A stretch of DNA of 64,000 nucleotides from Micrococcus sp023147585 (GTDB taxonomy: Bacteria > Actinomycetota > Actinomycetes > Actinomycetales > Micrococcaceae), in contig NZ_CP085253.1 of the NCBI RefSeq assembly GCF_044872765.1, forward strand, positions 2,170,001 through 2,234,000, written 5' to 3'. Shown one piece after another: positions 20,817-28,465 of the stretch. The notes below the pieces were generated by a model. That model saw only the letters and a program-made list of their open reading frames with translations. It did no database searches and was not told the origin of the DNA. How positions within the stretch are numbered: the first letter of the stretch is position 1; every line of letters starts with the position of its first letter. The translations under genes were made by a program, and so were the position numbers.

Positions 20817-21100
20817 GGGTGATCCTTCGGGTGACGGACGGGTGACTTCCGCACTGTTCCAGTCGTGGGCGACGACGATTCGATCGTTCGGCCACGGGAA
20901 GGTGAACGGTCGACGACGGCCCGGCCGTGAGGGCACTTCCAGCGCCTGACAAGGACGCGGAGGGCGTGGGGTGTGGTGCCGTTGGGGGTGTGCGCCGCTC
21001 TGAGGAGGCCGTGGGGAGGATCCGGATGGCGGGGCCGTGGCTCTGAGGGGCGCGGCGGAAAGGTATTGACTGTCGATAGGATCCGGTCGAAACTCGGGTC
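20817..21100. other. Divergent intergenic region
   Basis: This 284-bp gap holds the start regions of two divergent genes. A GAAACT hexamer at 21089-21094, 17 nt after TTGACT at 21066-21071, could be a -35/-10 pair firing directly at ATG 21101. No other element or small gene is evident. Confidence 0.4.
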
Positions 21101-21580
21101 ATGACACATCGCCTCACCACCTGGGTGCTCCAGGCGCTGCTCGCGGTCGCCGGGGTGCTCATCCTCCTCCTGCAGGTGATCGGCCTGCCGGCCCTGGGCG
21201 CGGAGATGGCCCGAGAGCTCCCCGCCGAGGCCCACATGCGCTGGCCCATCACCGTTCTCGCGATCCTCGGCCTGGCGTGCGTCCAGGGCGGGATCGTGTG
21301 CACCATCCGCCTGTTGGCCCTGACCCGGTCGGACCGCATCTTCACCTCCCGCGCGCTGCCATGGGTGAACGCCATCGTGGGCTCCTTCCTCGGCGGCGCT
21401 CTCGTGTGCGCGGCCACGCTCACCTATCAGTCCGCCACCGTCGCCGGCCCGCCGCTGTGGCTCCTCCTGCTGTTCGCCGGTGTCGCCACGGGCCTGGCCA
21501 TGGCGCTGCTCATGCTCGTGATGCGGGCCCTCCTGGTGCGCGCCACGCGGCTGCGCACCGAGATGGACGAGGTGATCTGA
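21101..21580 (+). CDS. DUF2975 membrane protein
   Basis: The 159-residue protein has four predicted membrane segments (about 8-30, 48-70, 88-110, 118-145), matching DUF2975. It starts MTHRLTTWVLQALLAVAGVL and has the conserved loop LLALTRSDRIFTSRALPWVNA between segments two and three. DUF2975 proteins are small integral membrane proteins of unknown biochemistry that are nearly always encoded next to a short XRE regulator, as here: the stop TGA shares its A with the ATG of the following gene. A possible promoter 7 nt upstream suggests a leaderless message. Length is normal for the family. Confidence 0.82.
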   Translation: MTHRLTTWVLQALLAVAGVLILLLQVIGLPALGAEMARELPAEAHMRWPITVLAILGLACVQGGIVCTIRLLALTRSDRIFTSRALPWVNAIVGSFLGGALVCAATLTYQSATVAGPPLWLLLLFAGVATGLAMALLMLVMRALLVRATRLRTEMDEVI

Positions 21581-21810
21581 TGCCCATCGTGGTGAGGATC
21601 GACGTCGAACTGGCCCGCCGCAAGATGTCCGTGGGGGAGTTCGCCGAGCGGGTGGGCATCACGCCGGCCAACGTGGCGGTGCTGAAGAACGGGCGGGCCA
21701 AGGCGGTGCGGTTGACCACCCTCGATCGGATGTGCGAGGTCCTGCAGTGCCAGCCGGGAGATCTGCTGGAGTGGGTCCCTGAGGGCGACGACGTCGGCGC
21801 CCGCGCCTGA
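21580..21810 (+). CDS. Small XRE/Cro-family DNA-binding regulator (YozG-like)
   Basis: The 76-residue protein consists of essentially one helix-turn-helix domain: IDVELARRKMSVGEFAERVG then ITPANVAVLKNGRAKAVRLT and the conserved end LDRMCEVLQCQPGDLLEWVP. This layout is that of the YozG/HTH_26 regulators partnered with DUF2975 membrane proteins. Translation starts at ATG 21580 overlapping the DUF2975 stop by 1 nt, so the two are co-translated. It probably represses its own operon; no operator can be named from the sequence. Confidence 0.85.
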   Translation: MPIVVRIDVELARRKMSVGEFAERVGITPANVAVLKNGRAKAVRLTTLDRMCEVLQCQPGDLLEWVPEGDDVGARA

Positions 21811-21849
21811 GGCAGGCCAGGCCCGGCGGAGCAGGCGCCGGCGCCCCGC

Positions 21850-23436
21850 TCAGAAGCTGCCCGACGAACCGGAGCCCGAGAACGAGCCGCCGGAGGAGCC
21901 GTAGCCGGTGCCCGAGCCCGTCGAGCTCTGGTGGGACGACTCCACGGAGGAGACGCCGGCGCGGTAGCCGGCGTCGAACGAGGTGATCGTCCAGTACGTC
22001 CGCCAGCCGTCGCCGGCGTCGAGGATCGAGCCGCGCGCGTCCCGCGGACGACGGCGATGTTCGTCCAGCCCCTCCTCCATGAGCCGGGTGTCGTCCGAGT
22101 CGTCCTGGGCGAGCGAGACGGCCTGGGCGACCTGCTCCAGGAGGTCGGTGAGCCGGCGGCGGAGGCGGTCGAGCGACTCGAGCGCCGCCTGCGGGGTGAC
22201 CCTCCGCTCGCTCAGGCCGGCACCGGTCGACTCGAGCTCGCCCAGGGCCTCGGTGCGGAAGGACTCGAGTGCGCCCAGCGGGGCCGCCGCGCCCGCGACC
22301 CCGTCGAGGTGCTCGCGCAGGTCGCCGACGTGGTCCAGGTCCGAGCGCAGGGGCCCGGCCTGGCGGTCCCAGGCGTCCTCCCAGCCGGGGAGGCGGTTGA
22401 GGAACGTGTTCGCATCGGCGATCGCGTCGTCGAGGCGGTCGAGCTCCGCGACGTCGTCGCGCAGGCTGTCGGCGTCCTTCCTGAAGGACTTCGCGTGACG
22501 GCGGCCCGGCGGCACGGCGTCGAGGTCCTCGAGCCGCCGCGTCGCGTCGAGGGTGGACTGGTGGAAGCCCCGGAACCGCTCCATCAGGCGCGCGCCGAAC
22601 GGGTCGTCGGTCGGCACGGTGGAGGCGTTCACCTCCGTGGCGTCCCAGTCCATCGTCACGCTGGTGAGGTGGGTGCGGGCCGCGTCGAGGTCGGCCTCGG
22701 CCTTCCGGCGCTGGGATCGCCGGGTGGCGATCACCGCCGCGGCCGCGGCCGCCCCTCCGACCGCGACGCCGCCCGCGCCGAACCACAGGCCCGGCTCCTC
22801 GTGCAGCGGCCGCCCGATGTGGGAGGCCGCCGAGTCCACGATGTCCACGACGGCGTCCGTCCACCGCGCGTCGCGGGCCGCGTCCTTGCCGTCGTCGCGG
22901 ACGGCCGCCTGTGTGTCCGTGCTGAGCCTGCGGTCCTCGCCCTGGTACACGCCGAGCATCCGGTTGTCCGGGTCCACGGCGACGATCACGAGCCCGTCCG
23001 CCCACTTCTGCCCGTCCGCGCTCAGCCAGTCGGGCCGCTGCGTGCGGGCGTGGTCGAGGACGCGCCCGTTGAAGGCCTGGGACCGGCGGTCCTCGTCGAG
23101 GTCCCGGATGTCCGGGCCGCGCTCGGTGAAGACGGCGACGCGCGTGGGCTCGCGGAACTCGATCTCCGCGAGGTCGCGCAGCAGCTGGTTCCGGTCGAGG
23201 ATCCCCGCGGTGTCCGCGAGGTCCACCTGCTCGGCCGGGACGGCGCTCGCGGCAGGCGCGAGGGCGAGGGCCGCGGCCGCGGACGTCCCGGCGACGGCCC
23301 CCGCCGTCAGGGCGGGAGTCCCCGCACCGGCCACCGCGGCGGCAGCCAGGGCCAGGGCGGCCGCGCGAGAGGCGGTGCGGTGCGGGCCCGAGCAGCGCGG
23401 GGAGGAGAGCGGAGCGTCGGGCGTCGGCCGGGTCAT
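21850..23436 (-). CDS. Secreted/membrane TPM-like protein (DUF5129-type)
   Basis: The 528-residue protein has an Arg-containing signal sequence and an Ala-rich hydrophobic stretch (ALALAAAAVAGAGTPALTAG) to about residue 65. A TPM-like extracytoplasmic domain follows (VDLADTAGILDRNQLLRDLAEIE...VAVFTERG...WADGLVIVAVDPDNRMLGVY). A membrane segment lies at about 218-238 (GAGGVAVGGAAAAAAVIATR), then a long charged helical cytoplasmic region. The Ser/Gly-rich tail (SGSGTGYGSSGGSFSGSGSS) is typical of TPM proteins. The architecture fits the actinobacterial DUF5129 group, whose function is unknown; TPM domains are linked to membrane-protein quality control and acid phosphatase activity. Start ATG 23436 follows GAGAGGA. 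The gene stands alone. Confidence 0.75.
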   Translation of the reverse strand: MTRPTPDAPLSSPRCSGPHRTASRAAALALAAAAVAGAGTPALTAGAVAGTSAAAALALAPAASAVPAEQVDLADTAGILDRNQLLRDLAEIEFREPTRVAVFTERGPDIRDLDEDRRSQAFNGRVLDHARTQRPDWLSADGQKWADGLVIVAVDPDNRMLGVYQGEDRRLSTDTQAAVRDDGKDAARDARWTDAVVDIVDSAASHIGRPLHEEPGLWFGAGGVAVGGAAAAAAVIATRRSQRRKAEADLDAARTHLTSVTMDWDATEVNASTVPTDDPFGARLMERFRGFHQSTLDATRRLEDLDAVPPGRRHAKSFRKDADSLRDDVAELDRLDDAIADANTFLNRLPGWEDAWDRQAGPLRSDLDHVGDLREHLDGVAGAAAPLGALESFRTEALGELESTGAGLSERRVTPQAALESLDRLRRRLTDLLEQVAQAVSLAQDDSDDTRLMEEGLDEHRRRPRDARGSILDAGDGWRTYWTITSFDAGYRAGVSSVESSHQSSTGSGTGYGSSGGSFSGSGSSGSF

Positions 23437-23504
23437 GGCGGTCCTCTCGGGGTCCGGGTGATCAGTCGATGACAGCCTACGCACAGGCGCGGGCGGCGTC
23501 GGCG

Positions 23505-24311
23505 TCATTCCCGCGGCCACGCGTCCGGTCGCGCATCCGGCCACTCCGGAGAAGAGCTCATGCGGCGGGACAGCTCCTCGAGGTCTCCGCCTGAGCCGAA
23601 CGCGGGGCCGCCGGGCTCGAGCCGGACTCCCTCCTCGAACCCCTGGTACACGACCCCGTCGAAGCCCATCGCGTGGACGAGGTCGATCACCGTGTCCCGG
23701 GCGCGCAGCCGCTCCCGTCCGCCGGGGAGGGCATGCCCCCCGCCGTCGGTGTGCCGCTCCGTGCCGATGGCGAGCGCCCAGCGCGGTGCCTCGGTGCGGC
23801 CTGCGACGCCCAGGTCGTGGTGCGAGATCTCGGAGAACGCGCGGACCAGGGGCGCCGTGAGCCCGGCCGCCGCCCAGCGCGCGGCGAGGCGCTCCGTGCC
23901 GAGTCGTGGGTCGCCGTCGTGCGGGTCCATCCAGTCCGGCAGGGGCTCGGCCTCCCAGGTGTTGGTCATGTCCACCACCGCCCGGGTGGCGGGCCCGGCG
24001 AACCAGGCGGGGTCGACGTCGTCGAGGGCCTCGCGCGGCACGGCGACCACGGTCAGCTCCGCCTGAGCGAGGTCCTCCGGGGCGACCGCCACCGCCTCCG
24101 GGGCGTAGATGCCGAGGTGGCGCTGCACCGCCGCGGGCCGGCGCGTGGCGGCCATGACGACGTCAGGCGCGGCGATCCAGGGATGGAGCCGGGGGATGCG
24201 CGCGAGGGCGCGGGCGAGCGCGGTGCCGGCGCGGCCGGCCCCCAGGATCCCGACGGTCGACGGGAGATGCGGGAACCGGGGGAGGGCGGGGTCCACGGAC
24301 GTCGGGCTCAT
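23505..24311 (-). CDS. NADPH-dependent F420 reductase-like / NAD(P)-binding oxidoreductase
   Basis: The 268-residue protein begins with a Rossmann nucleotide-binding motif, VGILGAGRAGTALARALARI (about residues 18-37). The core VVAVPREALDDVDPAWFAGPATRAVVDMTNTWEAEPLPDW is like F420H2:NADP oxidoreductase and 6-phosphogluconate-type dehydrogenases. The C-terminal half (LVHAMGFDGVVYQGFEEGVRLEPGGPAFG) resembles the FNO dimer domain. It may shuttle hydride between NADPH and an unknown partner. F420 use in this genus is uncertain, so the call is by fold only. It has no operon partner; a hairpin after its upstream neighbour isolates it. Confidence 0.65.
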   Translation of the reverse strand: MSPTSVDPALPRFPHLPSTVGILGAGRAGTALARALARIPRLHPWIAAPDVVMAATRRPAAVQRHLGIYAPEAVAVAPEDLAQAELTVVAVPREALDDVDPAWFAGPATRAVVDMTNTWEAEPLPDWMDPHDGDPRLGTERLAARWAAAGLTAPLVRAFSEISHHDLGVAGRTEAPRWALAIGTERHTDGGGHALPGGRERLRARDTVIDLVHAMGFDGVVYQGFEEGVRLEPGGPAFGSGGDLEELSRRMSSSPEWPDARPDAWPRE

Positions 24312-24338
24312 GGGACCATCCCATCACGGGAGGAGGGA

Positions 24339-24397
24339 ACGAGCCCTGCGTCGTCGTCCACGTCCGGCGCCGATGGGCCCCACAGCGCAGGGCTCGT
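24339..24397. repeat. Long-loop inverted repeat, member of a pair flanking the nuclease/phosphatase gene
   Basis: ACGAGCCCTGCG (24339-24350) is complementary to 24386-24397 across a 35-nt loop. The arm and the following GTCGTCG resemble the arm of the hairpin at 25790-25848 on the other side of the same gene. Confidence 0.6.
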
Positions 24398-24507
24398 CTC
24401 TCAGGTGGTCCCGCCCCGCACCGACTGTTCACCGCCGCGCCACCGGCCCGGCGTCTGCGCGCCGTACCGTGGCCGCCGTCGTCGTCCCCTCCCGAAGGAG
24501 TCTCCCC

Positions 24508-25773
24508 ATGCGTCCCCTCCGCACCCTCAGTGCCGCGATCGCCGTCGGCGCGCTCGCGGTGACCGGCGCCGTCGCCTCCGGCGCGGCTCCCGCCCCGCAC
24601 GCCAAGGCCCGCGACGCCGTCGAGGCCGGACCGGCGAAGGCCGTCGAGGCCCGCACCAAGCACGACGTGCGCATCGCCACGTACAACGCGTCCCTGAACC
24701 GCGGCGCCGAGGGCCAGCTGGTCCGCGACCTCTCCACGCCGGACAACGCGCAGGCCCAGAACATCGCCGAGGTCGTGCAGACCACGCGCCCCGAGATCCT
24801 GCTGGTCAACGAGTTCGACTTCGACGCCGCCGGTGAGGGCGCCCGCCTGTTCCAGGAGAACTACCTCTCCGTGGGCCGGAACGGCCACGAGCCCATCGAG
24901 TACGCGTACCGCTACACCGCTCCCGTGAACACGGGCGTCCCCTCGGGCCTGGACCTGAACAACGACGGCACGGTCGGCGGCCCGGACGACGCGTGGGGCT
25001 TCGGCCTGTTCCCGGGCCAGTACGGCATGGTCGTCTACTCTCAGCACCCCATCCTCGAGGGCAAGATCCGCACCTTCCAGGACTTCCGCTGGCAGGACAT
25101 GCCGGGCAACGTCATGCCCACCGACTTCTACAGCCCCGAGGAGCAGGAGCAGCTGCGCCTGTCCTCGAAGTCCCACTGGGACGTGCCCGTGCAGGTCGGC
25201 ACCACGACGCTGCACCTCCTCGCCGCGCACCCCACCCCGCCGTCCTTCGACGGCCCGGAGATGCGCAACAAGCGCCGCAACCACGACGAGATCCGCCTGT
25301 GGGCCGACTACGTCACCGGCGGCAAGACCGCCGAGTACCTCTACGACGACGCCGGCGTGCACGGCGGCCTGGACCGTGGCGAGCGCTTCGTCATCCTGGG
25401 CGACTACAACGCCGACCCGGTGGACGGCGACTCGTGGGACGGCGCGATCGACCAGCTTCTCTTGCACTCCCGCATCCGCGACCCGAAGCCCACCTCCGCG
25501 GGCGGCGCCGAGGCGTCCGTGCTGCAGGGCGGCGCCAATCTGACGCACGAGGGCGACCCGAGCCTCGACACGGCCGACTTCAACGACAGCCCGGCCCCGG
25601 GCAACCTCCGCGTGGACCTGGCGCTGCCGTCCAAGAACCTCCCGCTGCGCGGCGCCGGCGTCTTCTGGCCCGAGAAGGGCCAGCCCGGCTCCGAGCTGAC
25701 CGGCGAGTATCCGTTCCCCACCTCCGACCACCGCCTCACCTGGGTGGACGTGAAGGCGCCCGGCAAGCGCTGA
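24508..25773 (+). CDS. Secreted endonuclease/exonuclease/phosphatase family protein
   Basis: The 421-residue exported protein has a signal peptide (LSAAIAVGALAVTGAVASGA, about residues 7-27). The EEP fold shows its catalytic signatures in order: VRIATYNASLNRGAEG (Asn), PEILLVNEFDFD (Glu), FVILGDYNADPVDGDSWDGA (Asp/Asn) and FPTSDHRLTWVDV (Ser-Asp-His). This is the DNase I/sphingomyelinase superfamily acting on phosphodiester or phosphomonoester bonds outside the cell; the long insert with LDLNNDGTVGGPDDAWGFG is common in secreted actinobacterial members often annotated as phytase-like or nuclease/phosphatase. ATG 24508 is preceded by AAGGAG at 24495-24500. The gene is bracketed by two related hairpins. 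Confidence 0.85.
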   Translation: MRPLRTLSAAIAVGALAVTGAVASGAAPAPHAKARDAVEAGPAKAVEARTKHDVRIATYNASLNRGAEGQLVRDLSTPDNAQAQNIAEVVQTTRPEILLVNEFDFDAAGEGARLFQENYLSVGRNGHEPIEYAYRYTAPVNTGVPSGLDLNNDGTVGGPDDAWGFGLFPGQYGMVVYSQHPILEGKIRTFQDFRWQDMPGNVMPTDFYSPEEQEQLRLSSKSHWDVPVQVGTTTLHLLAAHPTPPSFDGPEMRNKRRNHDEIRLWADYVTGGKTAEYLYDDAGVHGGLDRGERFVILGDYNADPVDGDSWDGAIDQLLLHSRIRDPKPTSAGGAEASVLQGGANLTHEGDPSLDTADFNDSPAPGNLRVDLALPSKNLPLRGAGVFWPEKGQPGSELTGEYPFPTSDHRLTWVDVKAPGKR

Positions 25774-25789
25774 GGCCCCTCAGCTCCAG

Positions 25790-25848
25790 ACGAGCCCTGT
25801 GTCGTCGCGCCTGTCCGCCGCGGACAGGCGCGACGACGCAGGGCTCGT
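25790..25848. terminator. 28-bp hairpin after the nuclease/phosphatase gene
   Basis: The arms 25790-25817 and 25821-25848 pair over 28 bp with one G-T wobble and a 3-nt loop. It lies between two convergent stop codons and can terminate in both directions. Its outer arm matches the repeat at 24339. Confidence 0.75.
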
Positions 25849-25863
25849 CGCCGTCTGCGCGGA

Positions 25864-26766
25864 TCAGCAGAGCTCGTTGCGCTGCCGGCCCAGCCCGGTG
25901 ATCTCCACCTCCACGACGTCGCCGGCGCGCAGCCACGGGCGGCGGCCCTCCTCGTCCTTGCGGGCCAGCGCGACGCCGGCCGGGGTGCCGGTGAGGATGA
26001 GGTCGCCCGGGTTCAGCGTGATCAGCTGCGAGGCGTAGGCCACGAGCTGCTCGGGGGAGAACACGACGTCGGCCACGTGGCTCTCCTGCCGCACCTCCCC
26101 GTTCACGTGGGTCAGGATGCGGGCGCCCTTGGACAGCTCGTCCGGGGTGACGAGCCACGGGCCCACGGGGGTGGAGGCCTCCCAGACCTTCCCCTGGAGC
26201 CACTCGGAGGTGCGGCCCTGGAAGCCGCGCATCGAGACGTCGTCGGCCACGGCGAACCCGGCGATGTGCGCGCGCGCGTCCTCGACCGCGATGCGCCGCC
26301 CGGGCTCGCCGATCACGATGCACAGCTCGCCCTCGTAGTCCACGCGGTGGTCCTCCTCGGGGACCTCGATCGGGTCCAGCGCGCCCGTGAGCGACTGCGC
26401 GAACTTCGCGAACAGCGTGGGATGCTCGGGGCGCTCCTGGCCCGTCTCCGCGATGTGGTCCGTGTAGTTCAGCCCCACGCAGATCACCTTCGTGGGGAAC
26501 GGGATGAGCGTGTCGTACACCAGCTGCGTGGTGTCCAGCAGGAGGGAGTGGTCCTCCTTGGCGGCGCGCAGTGCCTGCTCCACGCGCTCCTTCTGCTCCT
26601 GCGGCGTCGAGGTCAGGTGCTCGCCGACGTCGCGGCAGCCGGGGAGGGCCACGGCGCGCACCGCGACCTCGGGGTCATCCGGGTGCACCGAGGTGATGAC
26701 GGCGGCGAAGGTGTCCCCGGGGTAGGCGGCGTCGGAGTCGGGCTGGCGGAACGTGGCGAGCTTCAT
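25864..26766 (-). CDS. Fumarylacetoacetate hydrolase family protein
   Basis: The 300-residue protein has the FAH-family C-terminal domain: VICVGLNYTDHIAETGQERP, then LFAKFAQSLTGALDPIEVPE. The metal-ligand motif HRVDYEGELCIVIGEPGRRI follows, then FAVADDVSMRGFQGRTSEWLQGK and LILTGTPAGVAL. Members cleave C-C bonds or isomerise in aromatic and sugar-acid breakdown (fumarylpyruvate, oxaloacetate, homoprotocatechuate intermediates). The exact substrate cannot be deduced and no aromatic-degradation genes adjoin it. It reads away from the aldo/keto reductase with 40 nt between the two start codons. ATG 26766 has no evident ribosome site, so a leaderless message is possible. Confidence 0.88.
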   Translation of the reverse strand: MKLATFRQPDSDAAYPGDTFAAVITSVHPDDPEVAVRAVALPGCRDVGEHLTSTPQEQKERVEQALRAAKEDHSLLLDTTQLVYDTLIPFPTKVICVGLNYTDHIAETGQERPEHPTLFAKFAQSLTGALDPIEVPEEDHRVDYEGELCIVIGEPGRRIAVEDARAHIAGFAVADDVSMRGFQGRTSEWLQGKVWEASTPVGPWLVTPDELSKGARILTHVNGEVRQESHVADVVFSPEQLVAYASQLITLNPGDLILTGTPAGVALARKDEEGRRPWLRAGDVVEVEITGLGRQRNELC

Positions 26767-26806
26767 GCGCCCATCTCACCACAGGGCCCCATGAGACGCT
26801 GAGGGC

Positions 26807-27859
26807 ATGAGCACAGCCGAGCACGCCGCCGCGTCCCCGCTGATCCTGGGCACCATGGGATGGGGCGTCCCCGTCGACGACGGCGAGGGTCCCCACAGCG
26901 CAGGCCCCGGCGCCGGCGCCGACGTCGCCCTGGCGCGGGCGCGCGGCGCGCTGCGCGCTGGCCTCGAGGCCGGCATCACGGTGCTGGACACCGCGGACAT
27001 CTACGGCGGCGGCCTCTCCGAGTCGACGACGGGGGCCCTGCTGGCCGAGCTGGACCCGGCCGAGCGGGGGCGCCTGCGTGTGCAGACGAAGGCCGGGATC
27101 GTGCTCCCCGGGCAGGACCCCGCGGGAGGCGGCGCCACGCGCTACGACTCCTCTCCGGCGCACGTGCGCCGCGCCCTCGAAGGCTCGCTGAGCCGCCTGG
27201 GCGCGGGCGCGGTGGAGACGCTGATCATCCACCGCCCGGACGTGCTCACTCCCGTGGAGGACACGGTGCGGGCGTTCCTCGACGCGCGGGAGGCCGGGCT
27301 GGTGCGCCGGCTCGGGGTGTCCAACCTCGGCACCGGTCGCCTCCTGTCGTTCCAGCGCGCCCTCGGCCGCCTCGCCGCAGACGGCACGGGCCTGGCCTGC
27401 GCGCAGCTCGAGCTGGGCCTGCACCACCGCACCCTCGTGGAGGCCGAGGTCCTCGCCAATCACGGCGCGGCCCCGGCCACCGCCGGCGCGGCGGACCTGG
27501 GGCGGGTGTGCGCCGAGGAGGGGATCGAGCTTCAGGCCTGGGGTCCGCTCGGCCAGGGCCGCTTCACCCCGGGCTCGGACGGCTCGGTGCCCACCGACCC
27601 CGCCGAGGCCGCTGCACTGGCCTCGGCGGGCGGGCCGGCAGCCGTCGTGGCGAAGGTGGCGCAGGAGCTGGGCGCGGGGCGGGAGGCCGTGGTCCTCGCC
27701 TGGCTGCTCAAGCTGCCGTGGGGCGTGCGCCCCGTGGTGGGAAGCCAGGACCCCGCCCGACTTGCGGCGTGCGCCGCAGCGCCCGAGGTGGCCGCCGCGA
27801 TGGATGCGGCGCAGTGGCATCGGCTCTGGACCGCCGCGCGCGGCGAGAACCTGCCCTGA
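26807..27859 (+). CDS. Aldo/keto reductase family oxidoreductase
   Basis: The 350-residue TIM-barrel NADPH-dependent reductase shows the catalytic tetrad in sequence: ITVLDTADIYGGGLSES (Asp, Tyr), VQTKAGIVLPG (Lys) and LIIHRPDVLTPVEDT (His). AREAGLVRRLGVSNLGTGRL and the C-terminal LPWGVRPVVGSQDPARLAA (phosphate-binding region) follow. It resembles the YdhF-type subgroup of AKRs, which reduce carbonyl compounds; the substrate is unknown. It is divergent from the FAH gene with a 40-nt intergenic space, so the two may share regulation. No strong Shine-Dalgarno is seen at ATG 26807. Confidence 0.88.
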   Translation: MSTAEHAAASPLILGTMGWGVPVDDGEGPHSAGPGAGADVALARARGALRAGLEAGITVLDTADIYGGGLSESTTGALLAELDPAERGRLRVQTKAGIVLPGQDPAGGGATRYDSSPAHVRRALEGSLSRLGAGAVETLIIHRPDVLTPVEDTVRAFLDAREAGLVRRLGVSNLGTGRLLSFQRALGRLAADGTGLACAQLELGLHHRTLVEAEVLANHGAAPATAGAADLGRVCAEEGIELQAWGPLGQGRFTPGSDGSVPTDPAEAAALASAGGPAAVVAKVAQELGAGREAVVLAWLLKLPWGVRPVVGSQDPARLAACAAAPEVAAAMDAAQWHRLWTAARGENLP

Positions 27860-27937
27860 CCCCGCCCTCCGGGGCGGAGCGGGTGAATCCGCGTCCGCGG
27901 CACGAGCACTCGATGTGACATGGCCCACAATGGAGCC

Positions 27938-28396
27938 ATGGACTTCTCGCGTGTGGACCTCTGGACGCCCTGGATCCTCTACTGGACGGCCGCGGTCGCG
28001 GCCGTGGCGGGCGTCGCCCTCGTGGTCGCGGGGGCGTGGCGCGCGCACCGGCACCGCCGGTTCGCGGCGTCGACGGGGCGCAACCAGGACGTGCGGCTGC
28101 TGCGGGACACCCGCACGCAGCGCCGCGTGGGCATGGGATTCCTCGCGGTGACGGGGCTGCTGCTGGGGCTCGGCGTCTGGCTGCACCTCAGCGGGCTCGC
28201 CGCCCTCCGGGAGAACCTCGTGCGGAAGTACGGCTACACGGCCGTGGAGGGCATCCGGCAGTCCGGCAGCGGCTTCACGGCCGACCTCACCACCGCGGAC
28301 GGCACGGTGCTGGAGGACGAGCTGGTGCTCCTCGAGCCCACGGGGGAGCCCCTGGTGGGGGAGGACATCTTCGACGACGTGCCCGGGGGGCGCTGA
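27938..28396 (+). CDS. Small membrane protein, hypothetical
   Basis: The protein of about 152 residues is not recognised. It has two membrane helices (about 12-34, ILYWTAAVAAVAGVALVVAGAW cut short here, and 62-84, MGFLAVTGLLLGLGVWLHLS) separated by a basic loop (RAHRHRRFAASTGRNQD). The C-terminal soluble domain of about 70 residues contains VRKYGYTAVEGIRQSGSGFT, which looks like a small beta domain. The start could be ATG 27938 or ATG 27920; GGAG is too close to the first and neither is decisive. It lies between the aldo/keto reductase and treY on the same strand, with about 70-nt gaps on either side. Confidence 0.7.
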   Translation: MDFSRVDLWTPWILYWTAAVAAVAGVALVVAGAWRAHRHRRFAASTGRNQDVRLLRDTRTQRRVGMGFLAVTGLLLGLGVWLHLSGLAALRENLVRKYGYTAVEGIRQSGSGFTADLTTADGTVLEDELVLLEPTGEPLVGEDIFDDVPGGR

Positions 28397-28452
28397 GCCC
28401 CCTCGGCGCGGGCGGCGACGTCCGGTCCTCCTGCCGCGTCCGGAGCCTCTGT

Positions 28453-28458
28453 TAGCGT
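28453..28458 (+). promoter_or_regulatory. -10 box of treY, leaderless type
   Basis: TAGCGT lies 7 nt before GTG 28466, the same hexamer and spacing as upstream of glgE. Confidence 0.5.
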
Positions 28459-28465
28459 CGGCGGA

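Noticed and set aside
21580..21810. The XRE + DUF2975 pair as a toxin-antitoxin system
   Set aside because: DUF2975 is a four-helix membrane family with no known toxicity and the gene order is that of the conserved YozG-type pair.
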